A stretch of 64,000 bases of DNA from Actinosynnema sp. ALI-1.44 (GCF_001984155.1 NZ_MTQO01000048.1:452919-516918); one strand, 5' to 3'; positions 8,157 through 16,725 are shown, counted from the stretch's first letter. Numbers and translations: made by a program. Notes: a model not told the origin generated them from the sequence alone.

Positions 8157-9511
8157 CGGAAGAAGATCGGGTTCGTCAACGCGACCATGGTGTCGCGCGT
8201 GGTGGGAGTCGGTTGTTCCCGGCGGATCTCGACCCGAACCCATTTGCTGTAACGACTCTGCGTGGTCCATCTGACCTCCGCGCCCTCGGCGGGGACGTAA
8301 CCGCCCCACTGGGGACCGTGGTGGTCCAGGATCCGGATGTGCGTGTCGGGCGCACCGCTTGCCTTGACCTCTATGGTGATCGGTGCGCCCGGCTCGGCGA
8401 GCAGGCGCTCTCCGATGGTCGCCGTCGTCCCGCCAGCCGTCGCGGTGAACTCGAGCCGCACGGCTGACGACTCCGCGATCCAGTTGTACCCCTTGGCGAA
8501 TCCCTGCATCAACTGCGGGCCGGTCAGGCCGTCTGCCAGAACGACGTTGTGCGGCAAGCCGATCCGGTCGTGGTGCCCGTGCGAGTCGCTGTTGCCGACC
8601 GCCGGGATCCACCTGCCCGCGCGCAACAGGCTGTCCCAGGCGATGACCGTGGCCTCGTCGTCGAGCGTCCAGGTCCCGTTCCACACTTCGACCAGATCCG
8701 CGCTTTCGTAGCCGAATTCCCACGTGCAGCCGATGCACGGGCCGAACGGGTGCGCGGCGACGACCAGGCCGCCGCACTCGTGCACCTCGTCGACGACCTT
8801 CGCCAGCTCGCGCGGATCCCGGTAGCGCCAGTCGATCCACTTGCCCGCCGGGAGGTTCCACGCCGGCCAGTGCCCGGCTCGCGTGGTCACCTCTTCCCCG
8901 TTGAGGATCAACAGGTCCTCTGTCGCGTGGTGCCCCCACTGCAGGTGCGCGCTGGACGTGTTGTGCTCGGTGGAGACGATGAAGTCCAGGCCTGCCTCGC
9001 GGGCGTCCGCCACCAGCTCTTCCGGCGTGCGAGCGCCGTCCGAGTAGATCGTGTGCATGTGCCCGTCGCCGCGGTACCAGGACCGGCCGCGGTCGGCCGC
9101 CGGTGCCGTCGGCGGGGCCGGGCTCGGCTGGAACCCGGGCCCGTCCGGTCCGAACCGGACAGTCACGTCGACCTCGAAGTCCATGCCCTGCGGGGAAATC
9201 GTGTACGGAGCGAGGACGATCCTCCACTCGCCCCGGTCGATCCGGCCGGGCACGTAGCCGGGCGTCGCCTCGGTCGCGTTGATCGTGAACCGGTCCCTCG
9301 CCCCGCCCGACCAGCCGCGGAACCGCTCACCCGGCCCGAAGACCCCGATGTCCAGCGCGTTGCCCTTGACGCCGAACGCGACGTCCGGCTTGTCGTAGCG
9401 GTAGACGACCTCGATCTCGCGCACGCCGTCGGGCACGTCCACGGGCAGGTAGTGCCAGTCCGGGGCACCCGGGTCGAAGCTGCCCGTGATCGTCCAGGTC
9501 CGGTCATCCAT
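8153..9511 (-). CDS. PHP-domain metal-dependent phosphoesterase-like protein (CehA/McbA type)
   Basis: 452 residues from the ATG at 9511. The N-terminal about 180 residues look like a beta-sandwich; the C-terminal part carries the PHP metal-binding motifs in order: GDGHMHTIYSDG, STEHNT, AAHPFGP and NSDSHG. PHP proteins hydrolyse phosphoesters or related bonds with two or three metal ions. Whether this one acts on a phosphoester or a carbamate/amide is not visible. The open frame continues upstream into the inverted repeat at 9535-9669, but MDDRTW is the first start outside that repeat. No signal peptide is seen with this start. Confidence 0.85.
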   Translation of the reverse strand: MDDRTWTITGSFDPGAPDWHYLPVDVPDGVREIEVVYRYDKPDVAFGVKGNALDIGVFGPGERFRGWSGGARDRFTINATEATPGYVPGRIDRGEWRIVLAPYTISPQGMDFEVDVTVRFGPDGPGFQPSPAPPTAPAADRGRSWYRGDGHMHTIYSDGARTPEELVADAREAGLDFIVSTEHNTSSAHLQWGHHATEDLLILNGEEVTTRAGHWPAWNLPAGKWIDWRYRDPRELAKVVDEVHECGGLVVAAHPFGPCIGCTWEFGYESADLVEVWNGTWTLDDEATVIAWDSLLRAGRWIPAVGNSDSHGHHDRIGLPHNVVLADGLTGPQLMQGFAKGYNWIAESSAVRLEFTATAGGTTATIGERLLAEPGAPITIEVKASGAPDTHIRILDHHGPQWGGYVPAEGAEVRWTTQSRYSKWVRVEIRREQPTPTTRDTMVALTNPIFFR

Positions 9512-9534
9512 ATCCCGCAACCTACCTGCGAACC

Positions 9535-9669
9535 CGGTTTGGTCGCGCCGGTCGTTTACGCCACGCAACACGCCCGACATCGCCCCAGGAACGCTGACAA
9601 GCAGGTCGCAGCGAAGATGTCGGTTGCGTGGGGCGGGGTGGAAATGACCGGCTTCCGGCGACCAAACCC
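9535..9669. repeat. Imperfect 130-bp inverted repeat in divergent promoter region
   Basis: GGTTTGGTCGC (9536-9546) pairs with GCGACCAAACC (9658-9668). Inside it CCACGCAAC (9561-9569) pairs with GTTGCGTGG (9623-9631), and CCGACATC (9574-9581) with GATGTCGG (9616-9623). Each arm is about 50 bases with small indels. The structure resembles a MITE or a BIME-like intergenic repeat rather than a terminator, because it lies between two divergent genes. Confidence 0.65.
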
Positions 9670-9717
9670 GTCCGAGCGGAGCGAGGACATCCAAAACTGT
9701 CATACGGGGGCGATACG

Positions 9718-10824
9718 GTGCGGAGCATGGACCTGACAGCCACAACCGCAGACCTGGCCAACGCGGCCGCCGAGGCAGTCCGCCTGCTGCCCGGCCGAAC
9801 GCTTGACCCTGTGCTCGCCGGACTGCTGCTGACCGCGTCGGAGGATTCCGTGGTCCTCGCGGGCAGCGACCGGGAACGGGCCATCCGGTTGTCCTGCTCG
9901 GCCGCCGTGCACACGCCTGGGCGTGTGCTGGTGCCCGCGAAACCGCTCGCGGAGACGTTGCGGGCGTTGGACGTGCCGATGGTCCGTCTCGCGGTGGAGG
10001 GTGCCCGGTTAGCGGTCCGGACGCCGAATGCGCGCTTCGCGTTGCCGCTTCTCGACGCGGATCTGCACCCTGGCGTACCGGTCGCGCCTCCGCTGGCGGG
10101 CACGGTCGACGGCGAGCAGTTGGTGTCCGCGTTGACGACGGTCGCCGCCACGGCGTCGCGTGACGAGGCGTTGCCGCTGTTCACCGGCGTCCGGATCCGG
10201 GCGGACGGGGATCGGCTGGTGCTGGCCGCGACGGATCGGTATCGCATGGCGGTCGCGTCCCTGCCGTGGATCCCGGTCGCCGCGGATCTCGACGCGCTGA
10301 TCCCGGCGACGCTGCTCGCCGAGGTCGCCAAGCAGGCCCGCGGTCGGGTCGCGCTGCACTCGGATGCCAACCGGGTCGGCCTGGCGTGGGACAACTCCGT
10401 GGTCACCACGGCACTGCTGGACGGTTCGTTCCTGAGCGAGAACAAGCTCGTGTTGTCCGCTGTGGACACGAATGTGGAGCTGGACGCGGACGTGCTGCTG
10501 GCCGCGGTGCGCCGGGTCGCGCTCTACGCCGACAGCCGTGGCGTGCTCAAGCTGGAAGTCGGGGACAACGAGATCCGGCTGCGCAGCGCCGACCAGCAGT
10601 CCGGCGAAGCCGAGGAGACCATCAAGGCGGACGTGTCCGACGGCCGCACGTCGCCGTCGTTCCAGTCGCGGTTCCTGATCGACGCGTTGAAGCCGTTCTC
10701 CGGTGGCCGGGTCCGGCTGGCCATCCAGCCGGGCATGCGGGCGACGGTCTTCAGCTCACCGGATCCGGATGTGGTGATGGACCTGCGGTACATGGTCGCG
10801 CCCATGCGTCCGCCCGCCACCTGA
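9718..10824 (+). CDS. DNA polymerase III beta-clamp paralogue (DnaN-like)
   Basis: 368 residues with the three-fold repeated sliding-clamp layout. Recognisable blocks include TLDPVLAGLLLTA near the start, LPLFTGVRIRADGDRLVLAATDRYRMA in the middle clamp domain and the C-terminal DPDVVMDLRYMVAPMRP, which matches the usual beta C-terminal VMPMR(L) ending in position. The canonical dnaN lies beside dnaA near the origin; no dnaA, recF or gyrB is here, so this is probably a second clamp. The GTG at 9718 has GGGGGC 9 bases upstream; ATG 9727 has no well-spaced site. Its partner could be a translesion or repair polymerase elsewhere, which is inference. Confidence 0.85.
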   Translation: MRSMDLTATTADLANAAAEAVRLLPGRTLDPVLAGLLLTASEDSVVLAGSDRERAIRLSCSAAVHTPGRVLVPAKPLAETLRALDVPMVRLAVEGARLAVRTPNARFALPLLDADLHPGVPVAPPLAGTVDGEQLVSALTTVAATASRDEALPLFTGVRIRADGDRLVLAATDRYRMAVASLPWIPVAADLDALIPATLLAEVAKQARGRVALHSDANRVGLAWDNSVVTTALLDGSFLSENKLVLSAVDTNVELDADVLLAAVRRVALYADSRGVLKLEVGDNEIRLRSADQQSGEAEETIKADVSDGRTSPSFQSRFLIDALKPFSGGRVRLAIQPGMRATVFSSPDPDVVMDLRYMVAPMRPPAT

Positions 10825-10893
10825 GCCGACAACTGAATATCGAGGCCGACGTCGCGCCGCCCGCTCGGGGATGGCGGTGCGGCGTGACGCCGG

Positions 10894-11676
10894 TCAGCCG
10901 CCCCCGGTTCCAGTGCCGCCGCGCAGGTAGTCCAACTGGGCGCGGACCGACCACTCAGCCGGTCCCCACAGGGATTCGTCCACATCCGCGTACACGACTT
11001 CCACGACCGCGCGGGGTGTGGCGTCCTCGCCGAGTTGCCGAAGTGCGGCCCGGACCTGGTCAAGCCGTTGCTCGCGGTGGCTGAGGTACTCCTTGGCGAC
11101 GGAGGCGAGGTCGGGAAGCTCCGCGCCGTGGCCGGGCAGCACGATCATGCCGGGGATGGCCTGCAGCAGTCGCAGTGTGTCCAGGTAATGACCGAGTGCC
11201 GAGATCACGGTCGTCCCACGGCCGAGGATCGAGTCGCCGGTCAGCACGGCGTCCGCGAGCTGGAGACAGATCGAGTCGTCGGTGTGGCCGGGGGTGTGCA
11301 GGACGGTCATCTCCAGGCCAGCCGCGGTGACAACGTCGCCGTGCGCCAACGGTTCGGCGTCGCGGCACAGTGCGCGGTCGAACGCGCGGATCGGGGCGCC
11401 GGTGCGTTCGGCGAGCCAGGGCGCGCCTTCGACGTGGTCCGGGTGGTGGTGCGTCACCAGGATCAGGGAGATCGGGCCGCAGTCCGCGACTCGGGTCAGG
11501 TGCGGGATGTCCTCGTAGCCGGGGTCGACCACGACGCACTCCTCGGCGCCTGGTCCGCGCAGGATCCAGGTGTTCGTGCCGTCGAGCGTCATGTTGCCGG
11601 GGTTGTCCTCAAGCATCACCGAGGCGGTCGGCGTGACCTCTCGCAACACGCCGTACGCCGGATGCACCACGCTCAC
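10894..11676 (-). CDS. MBL-fold metallohydrolase (LACTB2/Rv3677c-like)
   Basis: 260 residues with GTG start. Metal ligands are visible: THHHPDH (H76, H78, D80, H81), HTPGHTDDS, TGDSIL and LPGHGAE. The C-terminal about 60 residues form the winged-helix-like extension typical of LACTB2-like proteins, some of which are endoribonucleases, while others are annotated as hydroxyacylglutathione hydrolases. Substrate is undetermined. In M. tuberculosis the homologous gene follows crp directly (Rv3677c); here about 5 kb of other genes separate them. It is followed upstream by a Nudix gene on the same strand 18 bases away, likely one operon. Confidence 0.9.
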   Translation of the reverse strand: MSVVHPAYGVLREVTPTASVMLEDNPGNMTLDGTNTWILRGPGAEECVVVDPGYEDIPHLTRVADCGPISLILVTHHHPDHVEGAPWLAERTGAPIRAFDRALCRDAEPLAHGDVVTAAGLEMTVLHTPGHTDDSICLQLADAVLTGDSILGRGTTVISALGHYLDTLRLLQAIPGMIVLPGHGAELPDLASVAKEYLSHREQRLDQVRAALRQLGEDATPRAVVEVVYADVDESLWGPAEWSVRAQLDYLRGGTGTGGG

Positions 11677-11694
11677 GGGTTCTCCCTCTCGTTC

Positions 11695-12561
11695 TCAGCC
11701 CAGCGTGTCGTCTGGTCGTGCGTCCAGGTGGCCGACGGCGCGGTGGTACGCCGGGTCGCCGGGCAGGACCGGTCGCAGAACGCGGCCTTCCCTGATCACC
11801 TTGGGGATGATCTTGCTGATCGTCCGGTCGACCGCCATCGCGGCGGCCACGGTCGGCTGTTCGCCGAGGTCGGTGAGGGTCATCCAGGTCGGTGGCAGCA
11901 GGGCGCGCTCGCCCGCCTTCCACAGGTCGATCACCTCGGTCGGGCGGCGCCACTCGGCGTGGTCGGCCTCGGAGGTGGATCCGTCCGCGCGCTGGCCTTC
12001 CGGCAGCGCGGCGATGAAGAACTTGGTGTCGTAGCGCCGTGGTTCCTCGGCGGGCGTGACCCAGTTCGCCCACGGCCGCAGCAGGTCCGCGCGCAGCACG
12101 AGCCCGGCGTCCCCCAGGAACTGCGCGAAGGAGAACTCGCGATCCACAAGGGATTTCCGCGCGGAGGCGTACGGCGCGGTGTCCGAAACGACGCTGCCCG
12201 CATCCGGTCCGGCCAGCAGGACGCCGGATTCCTCGAACGTCTCCCGCACAGCCGCACACACAAGAGCCCTGGCCAACGGCACGGGGCAGGCGAACTTCTC
12301 GGCCCACCACTCCGGTTCCGGGCCGGTCCACGCGATGTCGACGTCCGCGTCACGCTTGTCGACACCACCACCGGGGAACACAGTCATCCCACCCGCGAAC
12401 GCCATCCCCATCACGCGACGCAGCAGGAACGCCTCAACACCTGCCTTGGTATCCCGCAGGAGCACCACCGTCGCGGCGTCCTTCGGGGTCACCGGCGGGT
12501 CAGGAAAGGTGTCCGGAACCATCGATTCCGGCAGAACCATCTCCTTCGGCAGTTCGCGCAC
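11695..12561 (-). CDS. Nudix hydrolase family protein
   Basis: 288 residues from GTG 12561; ATG 12540 (281 residues) is equally possible. The Nudix core is spread as in the NUDT8/NUDT19-like group: MTVFPGGGVDKRD, a 35-residue insertion, then CAAVRETFEESGVLL with the REx2EExG residues. Members of this group act on CoA esters or nucleotide diphosphates; which one applies here cannot be read from the sequence. It lies directly upstream of the MBL hydrolase on the same strand and diverges from the oxidoreductase at 12630, sharing a 68-base promoter region. Confidence 0.85.
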   Translation of the reverse strand: MRELPKEMVLPESMVPDTFPDPPVTPKDAATVVLLRDTKAGVEAFLLRRVMGMAFAGGMTVFPGGGVDKRDADVDIAWTGPEPEWWAEKFACPVPLARALVCAAVRETFEESGVLLAGPDAGSVVSDTAPYASARKSLVDREFSFAQFLGDAGLVLRADLLRPWANWVTPAEEPRRYDTKFFIAALPEGQRADGSTSEADHAEWRRPTEVIDLWKAGERALLPPTWMTLTDLGEQPTVAAAMAVDRTISKIIPKVIREGRVLRPVLPGDPAYHRAVGHLDARPDDTLG

Positions 12562-12629
12562 CCTTGCGAGCCTACGACCGGGACCGGCCTCAAGCCCCGT
12601 GACCCGGATCACCGGTCGATACTGGGCAC

Positions 12630-13523
12630 GTGGACGAACAAGTGCGGGTTGGCCTGATCGGTGCCGGACAGTGGGCGGGACGCGCGCACGCGCCCGGCCT
12701 GGCGAACCACCCCGGGGTGCACCTTGCCTCGGTGTGGGCACGACGAAGGGAAGCGGCCGACGCGATCGCCAAGACCTACTGCATCGACGCGGCCGACTCA
12801 CCGGCGGACCTGTTCGACCAGGTCGACGCCGTCGCGTTCGCCGTGCCACCGGCGGTGCAGGCAGAACTGGCCGTCCAAGCGGTCAAGGCAGGCAAGCACG
12901 TGATCCTGGAAAAGCCACTGGCGGCGACGCTCGACGAAGCCGAACGCCTGGCAGGCACGATCGGGGACGCGGGGGTCGTATCACTGGTGTCCCTGGTCCG
13001 CCGGTTCGCGCAGGAAACACGGGACTGGCTCGCCGACCTGCACGCGGTAGGCGGCTGGGTGGGCGGCAACGCCCAGTGGCTGTCAGGAGCACTGCTGTCC
13101 CCCGACTACGCCGACTCGGCCTGGCGCCACGAAAGCGGCGCACTGATGGACATCGGCCCGCATGTGATCGACCTGATGGACGCGGCCCTCGGCCCGGTGA
13201 GCGAGGTCGTCGGCGCCACCAGGGGCGAGCGCGACCTCTGGCACTTCATGCTGGCCCACGAAACCGGCGCGACCAGCACGATCACGATCTCGCTGAAGAT
13301 GCCCCTACGGCCGACGGTCGTCGATTTCAGCGCATACGGCGACAACGGATACCGCACCCTTCCCGGCCGGGACACTCCCTCGGACCAGGCGTTCACGATC
13401 CTCCTCGACGACTTCGTCGCCATGGTGCACAGCGGGACGACGACACACCCCTGCGACGCCCAGCGAGGTCTCCACCTGCAACGAATCATCGAAGCGATCG
13501 CCAAGGAAACCGAGGAGAACTAG
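12630..13523 (+). CDS. Gfo/Idh/MocA-family NAD(P)-dependent oxidoreductase
   Basis: 297 residues, short for the family. An N-terminal Rossmann fold shows VGLIGAGQWAGRAH, then the conserved ILEKPLA (EKP) motif, and ALMDIGPHVIDLMDAAL with the catalytic-region His. The C-terminal domain is trimmed compared with the usual 330-380 residues. The family reduces or oxidises sugars and related polyols; the substrate is unknown. GTG 12630 is the first start with a full Rossmann motif. No sugar transporter or isomerase gene is adjacent, so the pathway is not evident. Confidence 0.88.
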   Translation: MDEQVRVGLIGAGQWAGRAHAPGLANHPGVHLASVWARRREAADAIAKTYCIDAADSPADLFDQVDAVAFAVPPAVQAELAVQAVKAGKHVILEKPLAATLDEAERLAGTIGDAGVVSLVSLVRRFAQETRDWLADLHAVGGWVGGNAQWLSGALLSPDYADSAWRHESGALMDIGPHVIDLMDAALGPVSEVVGATRGERDLWHFMLAHETGATSTITISLKMPLRPTVVDFSAYGDNGYRTLPGRDTPSDQAFTILLDDFVAMVHSGTTTHPCDAQRGLHLQRIIEAIAKETEEN

Positions 13524-13784
13524 TGGTGGCGTTCGTGACCACTAGGCCCCGGACCCACCAGAACACCGCCGACCCGGATTCCAACGCCCCACCAAAGCGC
13601 CCAACGCCCCACCAAAACGCCAACAAACAGTCCCCCACCCAACCCGGGGGGCGTCCCTGCTCCAGTCTACCGGGGATAAGGCCTGGTCAAAGGGTTACTG
13701 GCCGGTTGTGGACAACCAGATTCGCCGGTGGGATCTTCGGCGCGAAGATCACTCGATTGGTTATATGTAAGACCGGTTGAACGA
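13524..13784. other. Gene-free stretch with 20-bp tandem repeat and small palindromes
   Basis: About 260 bases between convergent genes. Two near-identical 20-base units (13581-13600 and 13601-13620, CCAACGCCCCACCAAA core) stand in tandem. A palindrome GATCTTCG-GCG-CGAAGATC lies at 13732-13750, and GGTTGTGGACAACC near 13704. No gene is supported. Confidence 0.55.
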
Positions 13785-13821
13785 CACCTCCCCGCGAGCC
13801 GCACGGGCTCGCGGGGAGGTG
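13785..13821. terminator. Strong hairpin terminator for minus-strand paralogue pair
   Basis: CACCTCCCCGCGAGCC and GGCTCGCGGGGAGGTG form a perfect 16-base stem with a 5-base loop, just after the end of the minus-strand gene 13834-15117. There is no U-tract, which is common in actinobacterial terminators. Confidence 0.75.
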
Positions 13822-13833
13822 AACGGGGCTCTC

Positions 13834-15117
13834 TCAGGCCGTCGGCGGGAAGCGCGGCGGCTCCACCGACCCGCCGGCCGTCGGCGGGACGCCGTTGATG
13901 ATCCGCGGGGTCGAGGGGCTCGACCACTTGGCTTCGGCGTCCGCGTGCCTGCCGGACTTGTCTGTCTGCCAGCTCAGCTTCTTGTTGCTGGAGGCCGCCT
14001 CGGCCTGCTCACGCTTGGCCAGTTCTTCCTGGAGTTGGCGCAGCAGGTCGCGTTCCTGGTCGTTGAGGTCGCTGTCCTCGAAGGTGTCCTTCGCCGACAC
14101 CGGTGAGGGGGCCGGCGTCGGCTTCTTCGGCAGGGCGACCGGTTCCGGCTCGTCGATCGGCGGCGTCACCTGGCGGAGACCCGGCTGGTCGAAGTTCGGC
14201 CGTTCCGGCCGGGGCGTCGGCTCGGCGGGCACTTCCACGACCGGGTCGATCACCGGGTCGGTCACCGGGTCGAGGACGTTGGTCGTCTCCTTCGGCGTCG
14301 GTGTCGGCGCCTTGCCCACCGGGGCAGGTGCCGGGTCCATCTCGGGGATCCAGCTGCTGGTGCTGGGCTGTGGTTCGTCCGCTGCCTGCGGCTTCGCCGC
14401 CGGTGCGTCGTCCTTCCACGTCTCCCGCTGCTGTCCCCATGTCCGCCGGGGCGGTTCGGCTGCCGGTGGTGGTTGTTCCTCCGCCGCTCCGTCGAACGAG
14501 ACCCGGCGGGCCTGCTGCATGCCTTGGCGGTGGTACTCGGTCAGCGGCGAGTTGTCCCTGAGGACCTCGACCGCCGCGCGGATCCCGGCGCGGCGCAGTG
14601 CGTGCTCGATCCGGTACGCCGTCGCGGGCGGGAACCCGCGGGGTCCGATCTCGACGAGGACGATCCGGTTCGGCACCGGCCCGGCCACCGCGCCCGCCGG
14701 GGTGGTCCGCCAGACGCACCACAGCGCACGCACGTCCGGGAGCACCTCGAGCACCCGGTGCACGGCTTCGCTCACGCCCACCTCGGCCCCACCTATCCGC
14801 GAGTCCACGAGACCGGGGTGGAACCTGTGCACCGGTGGGCGCGCCCTGCCGTCGTCCACCTTCAGCTGCTGGATCAGGGTCGTGTCGCAGTTCGCCTCGG
14901 CGAACATCGCGTCCAAGTCCCGGCGTTCCACGGGCGACAGCGGGATCCGTCCGGCCACCAGGCAGCCGCCGATCAGTTCCAGCGAGCGGTCCAGCTCCGC
15001 CGACGCCAGCAGCTCGCGGGCATCGGTGAGGGCGTCGTCGTCCAACCTGCCCGCGAGGGCCAGCAGAAGGTCATGGACACGGATCGGGAGCGCAACGCGG
15101 TCGGCGACCTGGGTCAC
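13834..15117 (-). CDS. Unknown protein with proline-rich C-terminal half, paralogue of upstream gene
   Basis: 427 residues from GTG 15117, which has GGAG 7 bases upstream; the frame stays open further but overlaps the upstream gene. Residues 1-200 are folded-looking and line up with the upstream 15153-15776 protein (HDLLLALAGRL with HELLLRLAGRL; RIVLVEIG with RVVLVTAT; LTEYHRQGM with LPRYHQAAL). Residues about 205-390 are rich in Pro, Glu, Asp and Thr and look disordered. A charged, possibly coiled segment (NDQERDLLRQLQEELAKREQ) follows. There is no signal peptide or membrane helix. I do not recognise the family. It could be a scaffold or regulator acting with its paralogue. Confidence 0.7.
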   Translation of the reverse strand: MTQVADRVALPIRVHDLLLALAGRLDDDALTDARELLASAELDRSLELIGGCLVAGRIPLSPVERRDLDAMFAEANCDTTLIQQLKVDDGRARPPVHRFHPGLVDSRIGGAEVGVSEAVHRVLEVLPDVRALWCVWRTTPAGAVAGPVPNRIVLVEIGPRGFPPATAYRIEHALRRAGIRAAVEVLRDNSPLTEYHRQGMQQARRVSFDGAAEEQPPPAAEPPRRTWGQQRETWKDDAPAAKPQAADEPQPSTSSWIPEMDPAPAPVGKAPTPTPKETTNVLDPVTDPVIDPVVEVPAEPTPRPERPNFDQPGLRQVTPPIDEPEPVALPKKPTPAPSPVSAKDTFEDSDLNDQERDLLRQLQEELAKREQAEAASSNKKLSWQTDKSGRHADAEAKWSSPSTPRIINGVPPTAGGSVEPPRFPPTA

Positions 15118-15152
15118 GACTTCACTCCATTCCGGCTGGTCGAGCGGGGACG

Positions 15153-15776
15153 TCAGCTCGGGACCAGATGGCCCCCTTCTGCCGCCCCCATGGCCAACGG
15201 CACCGACGCAGCCAGTGCCGCCTGGTGGTACCGAGGCAGCAGGATGCCCCTCGGGATCACCTCGACGCTCGGCTCGTGCTCCCCGAGCGCCCGCAGTACC
15301 CGCTGTAGCTCGCCTGCGAGCCGAGCGGGCTGCGTGGTCGCGGTCACCAGGACGACGCGTGTGGCCGCACCGCCACCCGTTCGTGGCAGCCGCCATGTTC
15401 CGCGAACCTCACCGATGTCGGTGCGGTCCCGGACAATCGCCCCGAGGACTACGCCCGCGGAGTCACCCATGCTCACCCATTCGGGCGACTCTGACGTGAA
15501 TGTGTAGTCGACCTCGGCGATTTCGTCCACCCACGGCAGCGCATTGAGCCGCTCCGGATCGGCGCCCGCGGGCCGCAACGCGTTCGTGAGCAGGCGTGAT
15601 TCCTCGGCTGTGAGTCCGACACGCTCTCTGAGAAGAGTCAACGGCAGAGTGCGCGCGAGTGCGGTCACGGCACCCGCGGCGAGCCAGTCGCGGAACCGCC
15701 AGAGCTGGCGGTCGGGCAGTCGGCCCGCGAGCCGCAGCAGCAGCTCGTGACAGTCCGACTCGGCGTAGCTGTCCAT
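15153..15776 (-). CDS. Unknown protein, tandem paralogue of downstream gene
   Basis: 207 residues from ATG 15776. The order of segments matches the first 200 residues of the next gene: an N-terminal helical block (HELLLRLAGRLPDRQLWRF), a middle block after TAEESRLL, and a C-terminal alpha/beta-looking block with VVLVTATTQ, then LPRYHQAALAAS. It lacks the proline-rich tail. The 35-base gap to the paralogue and the shared strand indicate one operon and an old tandem duplication. No known domain, signal peptide or membrane helix was recognised. Confidence 0.7.
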   Translation of the reverse strand: MDSYAESDCHELLLRLAGRLPDRQLWRFRDWLAAGAVTALARTLPLTLLRERVGLTAEESRLLTNALRPAGADPERLNALPWVDEIAEVDYTFTSESPEWVSMGDSAGVVLGAIVRDRTDIGEVRGTWRLPRTGGGAATRVVLVTATTQPARLAGELQRVLRALGEHEPSVEVIPRGILLPRYHQAALAASVPLAMGAAEGGHLVPS

Positions 15777-15801
15777 TCGCGCTCCCTATCCGGTGGCGGG
15801 C

Positions 15802-16260
15802 TCAGCCCACCTCGAAGATCACCTCGACCTCGACGGGCGAGCCGAGCGGGAGCTCAGCCACCCCGACGGCGGCACGGGCGTGCCTGCCCGCGTCCCCGAA
15901 CACCTCGCCGAACAGCTCCGAGGCGCCGTTGATCACGGCGGGGATCGCGGTGAACCCCTCCGCGGCGGCGACGAACCCGCCTACCTTGACCACACCGACC
16001 ACGGCGTCGATGCCGACGAGGCTGTGCACGGCGGCCAGCGCGTTCAACGCGCAGGTCCGGGCGTGCGCCTTGCCCTCCTCCGGGCTGATCTCGGCGCCGA
16101 CCTTGCCGGTCGCGGCGAGAGCGCCCTCGATGAAGGGCAGCTGGCCGGAGACGTACACGTGCGATCCCGACTGCGTCGCCGGCACGTAGGCGGCCAGCGG
16201 CGCGGCGACGGCGGGCAGGTGGATGCCCAGTTCGGCGAGTTTCGCCGACCACTTCGTCAC
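15802..16260 (-). CDS. ridA: RidA/YjgF-family protein (enamine/imine deaminase-like)
   Basis: 152 residues of the RidA superfamily: VSGQLPFIEG early, then KAHARTCALNALAAVHSLVG and the C-terminal LPLGSPVEVEVIFEVG strand. RidA enzymes hydrolyse reactive 2-aminoacrylate-type enamines released by PLP enzymes. This longer YjgF_YER057c-like branch is less well characterised, so the substrate is inferred. GTG 16260 forms a GTGA overlap with the stop of the DUF4177 gene upstream. M. tuberculosis has the same pair (Rv3678A-Rv3678c). Confidence 0.88.
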   Translation of the reverse strand: MTKWSAKLAELGIHLPAVAAPLAAYVPATQSGSHVYVSGQLPFIEGALAATGKVGAEISPEEGKAHARTCALNALAAVHSLVGIDAVVGVVKVGGFVAAAEGFTAIPAVINGASELFGEVFGDAGRHARAAVGVAELPLGSPVEVEVIFEVG

Positions 16261-16412
16261 GACTTGGGCCGCTTCAGGAACGCGACGAGCTGCTCGCCGG
16301 TCGGGCCCGGCTGCACCGAGACCAGCTCCCACCCGTCCTCGCCCCACTGGTCGAGGATCTGTTTGGTGGCGTGCGTCAGCAGCGGAACGGTCGCGTACTC
16401 CCACTTCGTCAT
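16257..16412 (-). CDS. DUF4177-type small protein
   Basis: 51 residues: MTKWEYATVPLLTHATKQIL, a loop DQWGEDGWELVSV and VAFLKRP at the end. The pattern W-E-Y...LNxxGxxGWELV is that of DUF4177 (small beta-alpha-beta proteins of unknown function). The ATG at 16412 starts the RidA operon and its stop overlaps RidA's GTG, so the two are translationally coupled. Its function is not known. Confidence 0.82.
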   Translation of the reverse strand: MTKWEYATVPLLTHATKQILDQWGEDGWELVSVQPGPTGEQLVAFLKRPKS

Positions 16413-16473
16413 GAGCCGGAGACTATCCCGTGTCGCTTCGTGATCGTCTCCGACGGCCGGGTAGCGTCGAGAA

Positions 16474-16725
16474 ATGGAGACGTGGCGAGTCATCGCGGGC
16501 GTGCTGATCGCCTTCGGCGGGTTGATCCTCGTGCTGCTCGCGATGGCACAGACCCGTGATCGCAGGGGTGCGACGAACTCGACCGTCGCCCTCGCCGGAG
16601 TCATCGCCTTCACGGTCGTCACGTTGCTCTGCGTGTTGTCACTGACCGTGTTGCCCGGTGCCGTGGTCTGGGGCATCGTCGCCGCGGTCGGAGTCGTCAA
16701 CACAGTGCTCTTGCTCACGAGCTGA
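16474..16725 (+). CDS. Small three-helix membrane protein
   Basis: 83 residues with three hydrophobic stretches: about residues 6-25 ([20 protein letters not shown]), 37-58 and 61-80. A short basic loop ([10 protein letters not shown]) separates the first two. No family was recognised. It diverges from the DUF4177 gene and stands 45 bases before the ArsA pair, so it may share their transcript. It is supported by an ATG start and typical third-position GC bias. Confidence 0.65.
   Translation: METWRVIAGVLIAFGGLILVLLAMAQTRDRRGATNSTVALAGVIAFTVVTLLCVLSLTVLPGAVVWGIVAAVGVVNTVLLLTS

Noticed and set aside
13581..13620. Two 20-bp tandem units considered as a CRISPR start
   Set aside because: Units are directly adjacent without spacers, only two in number, and no cas gene is present.
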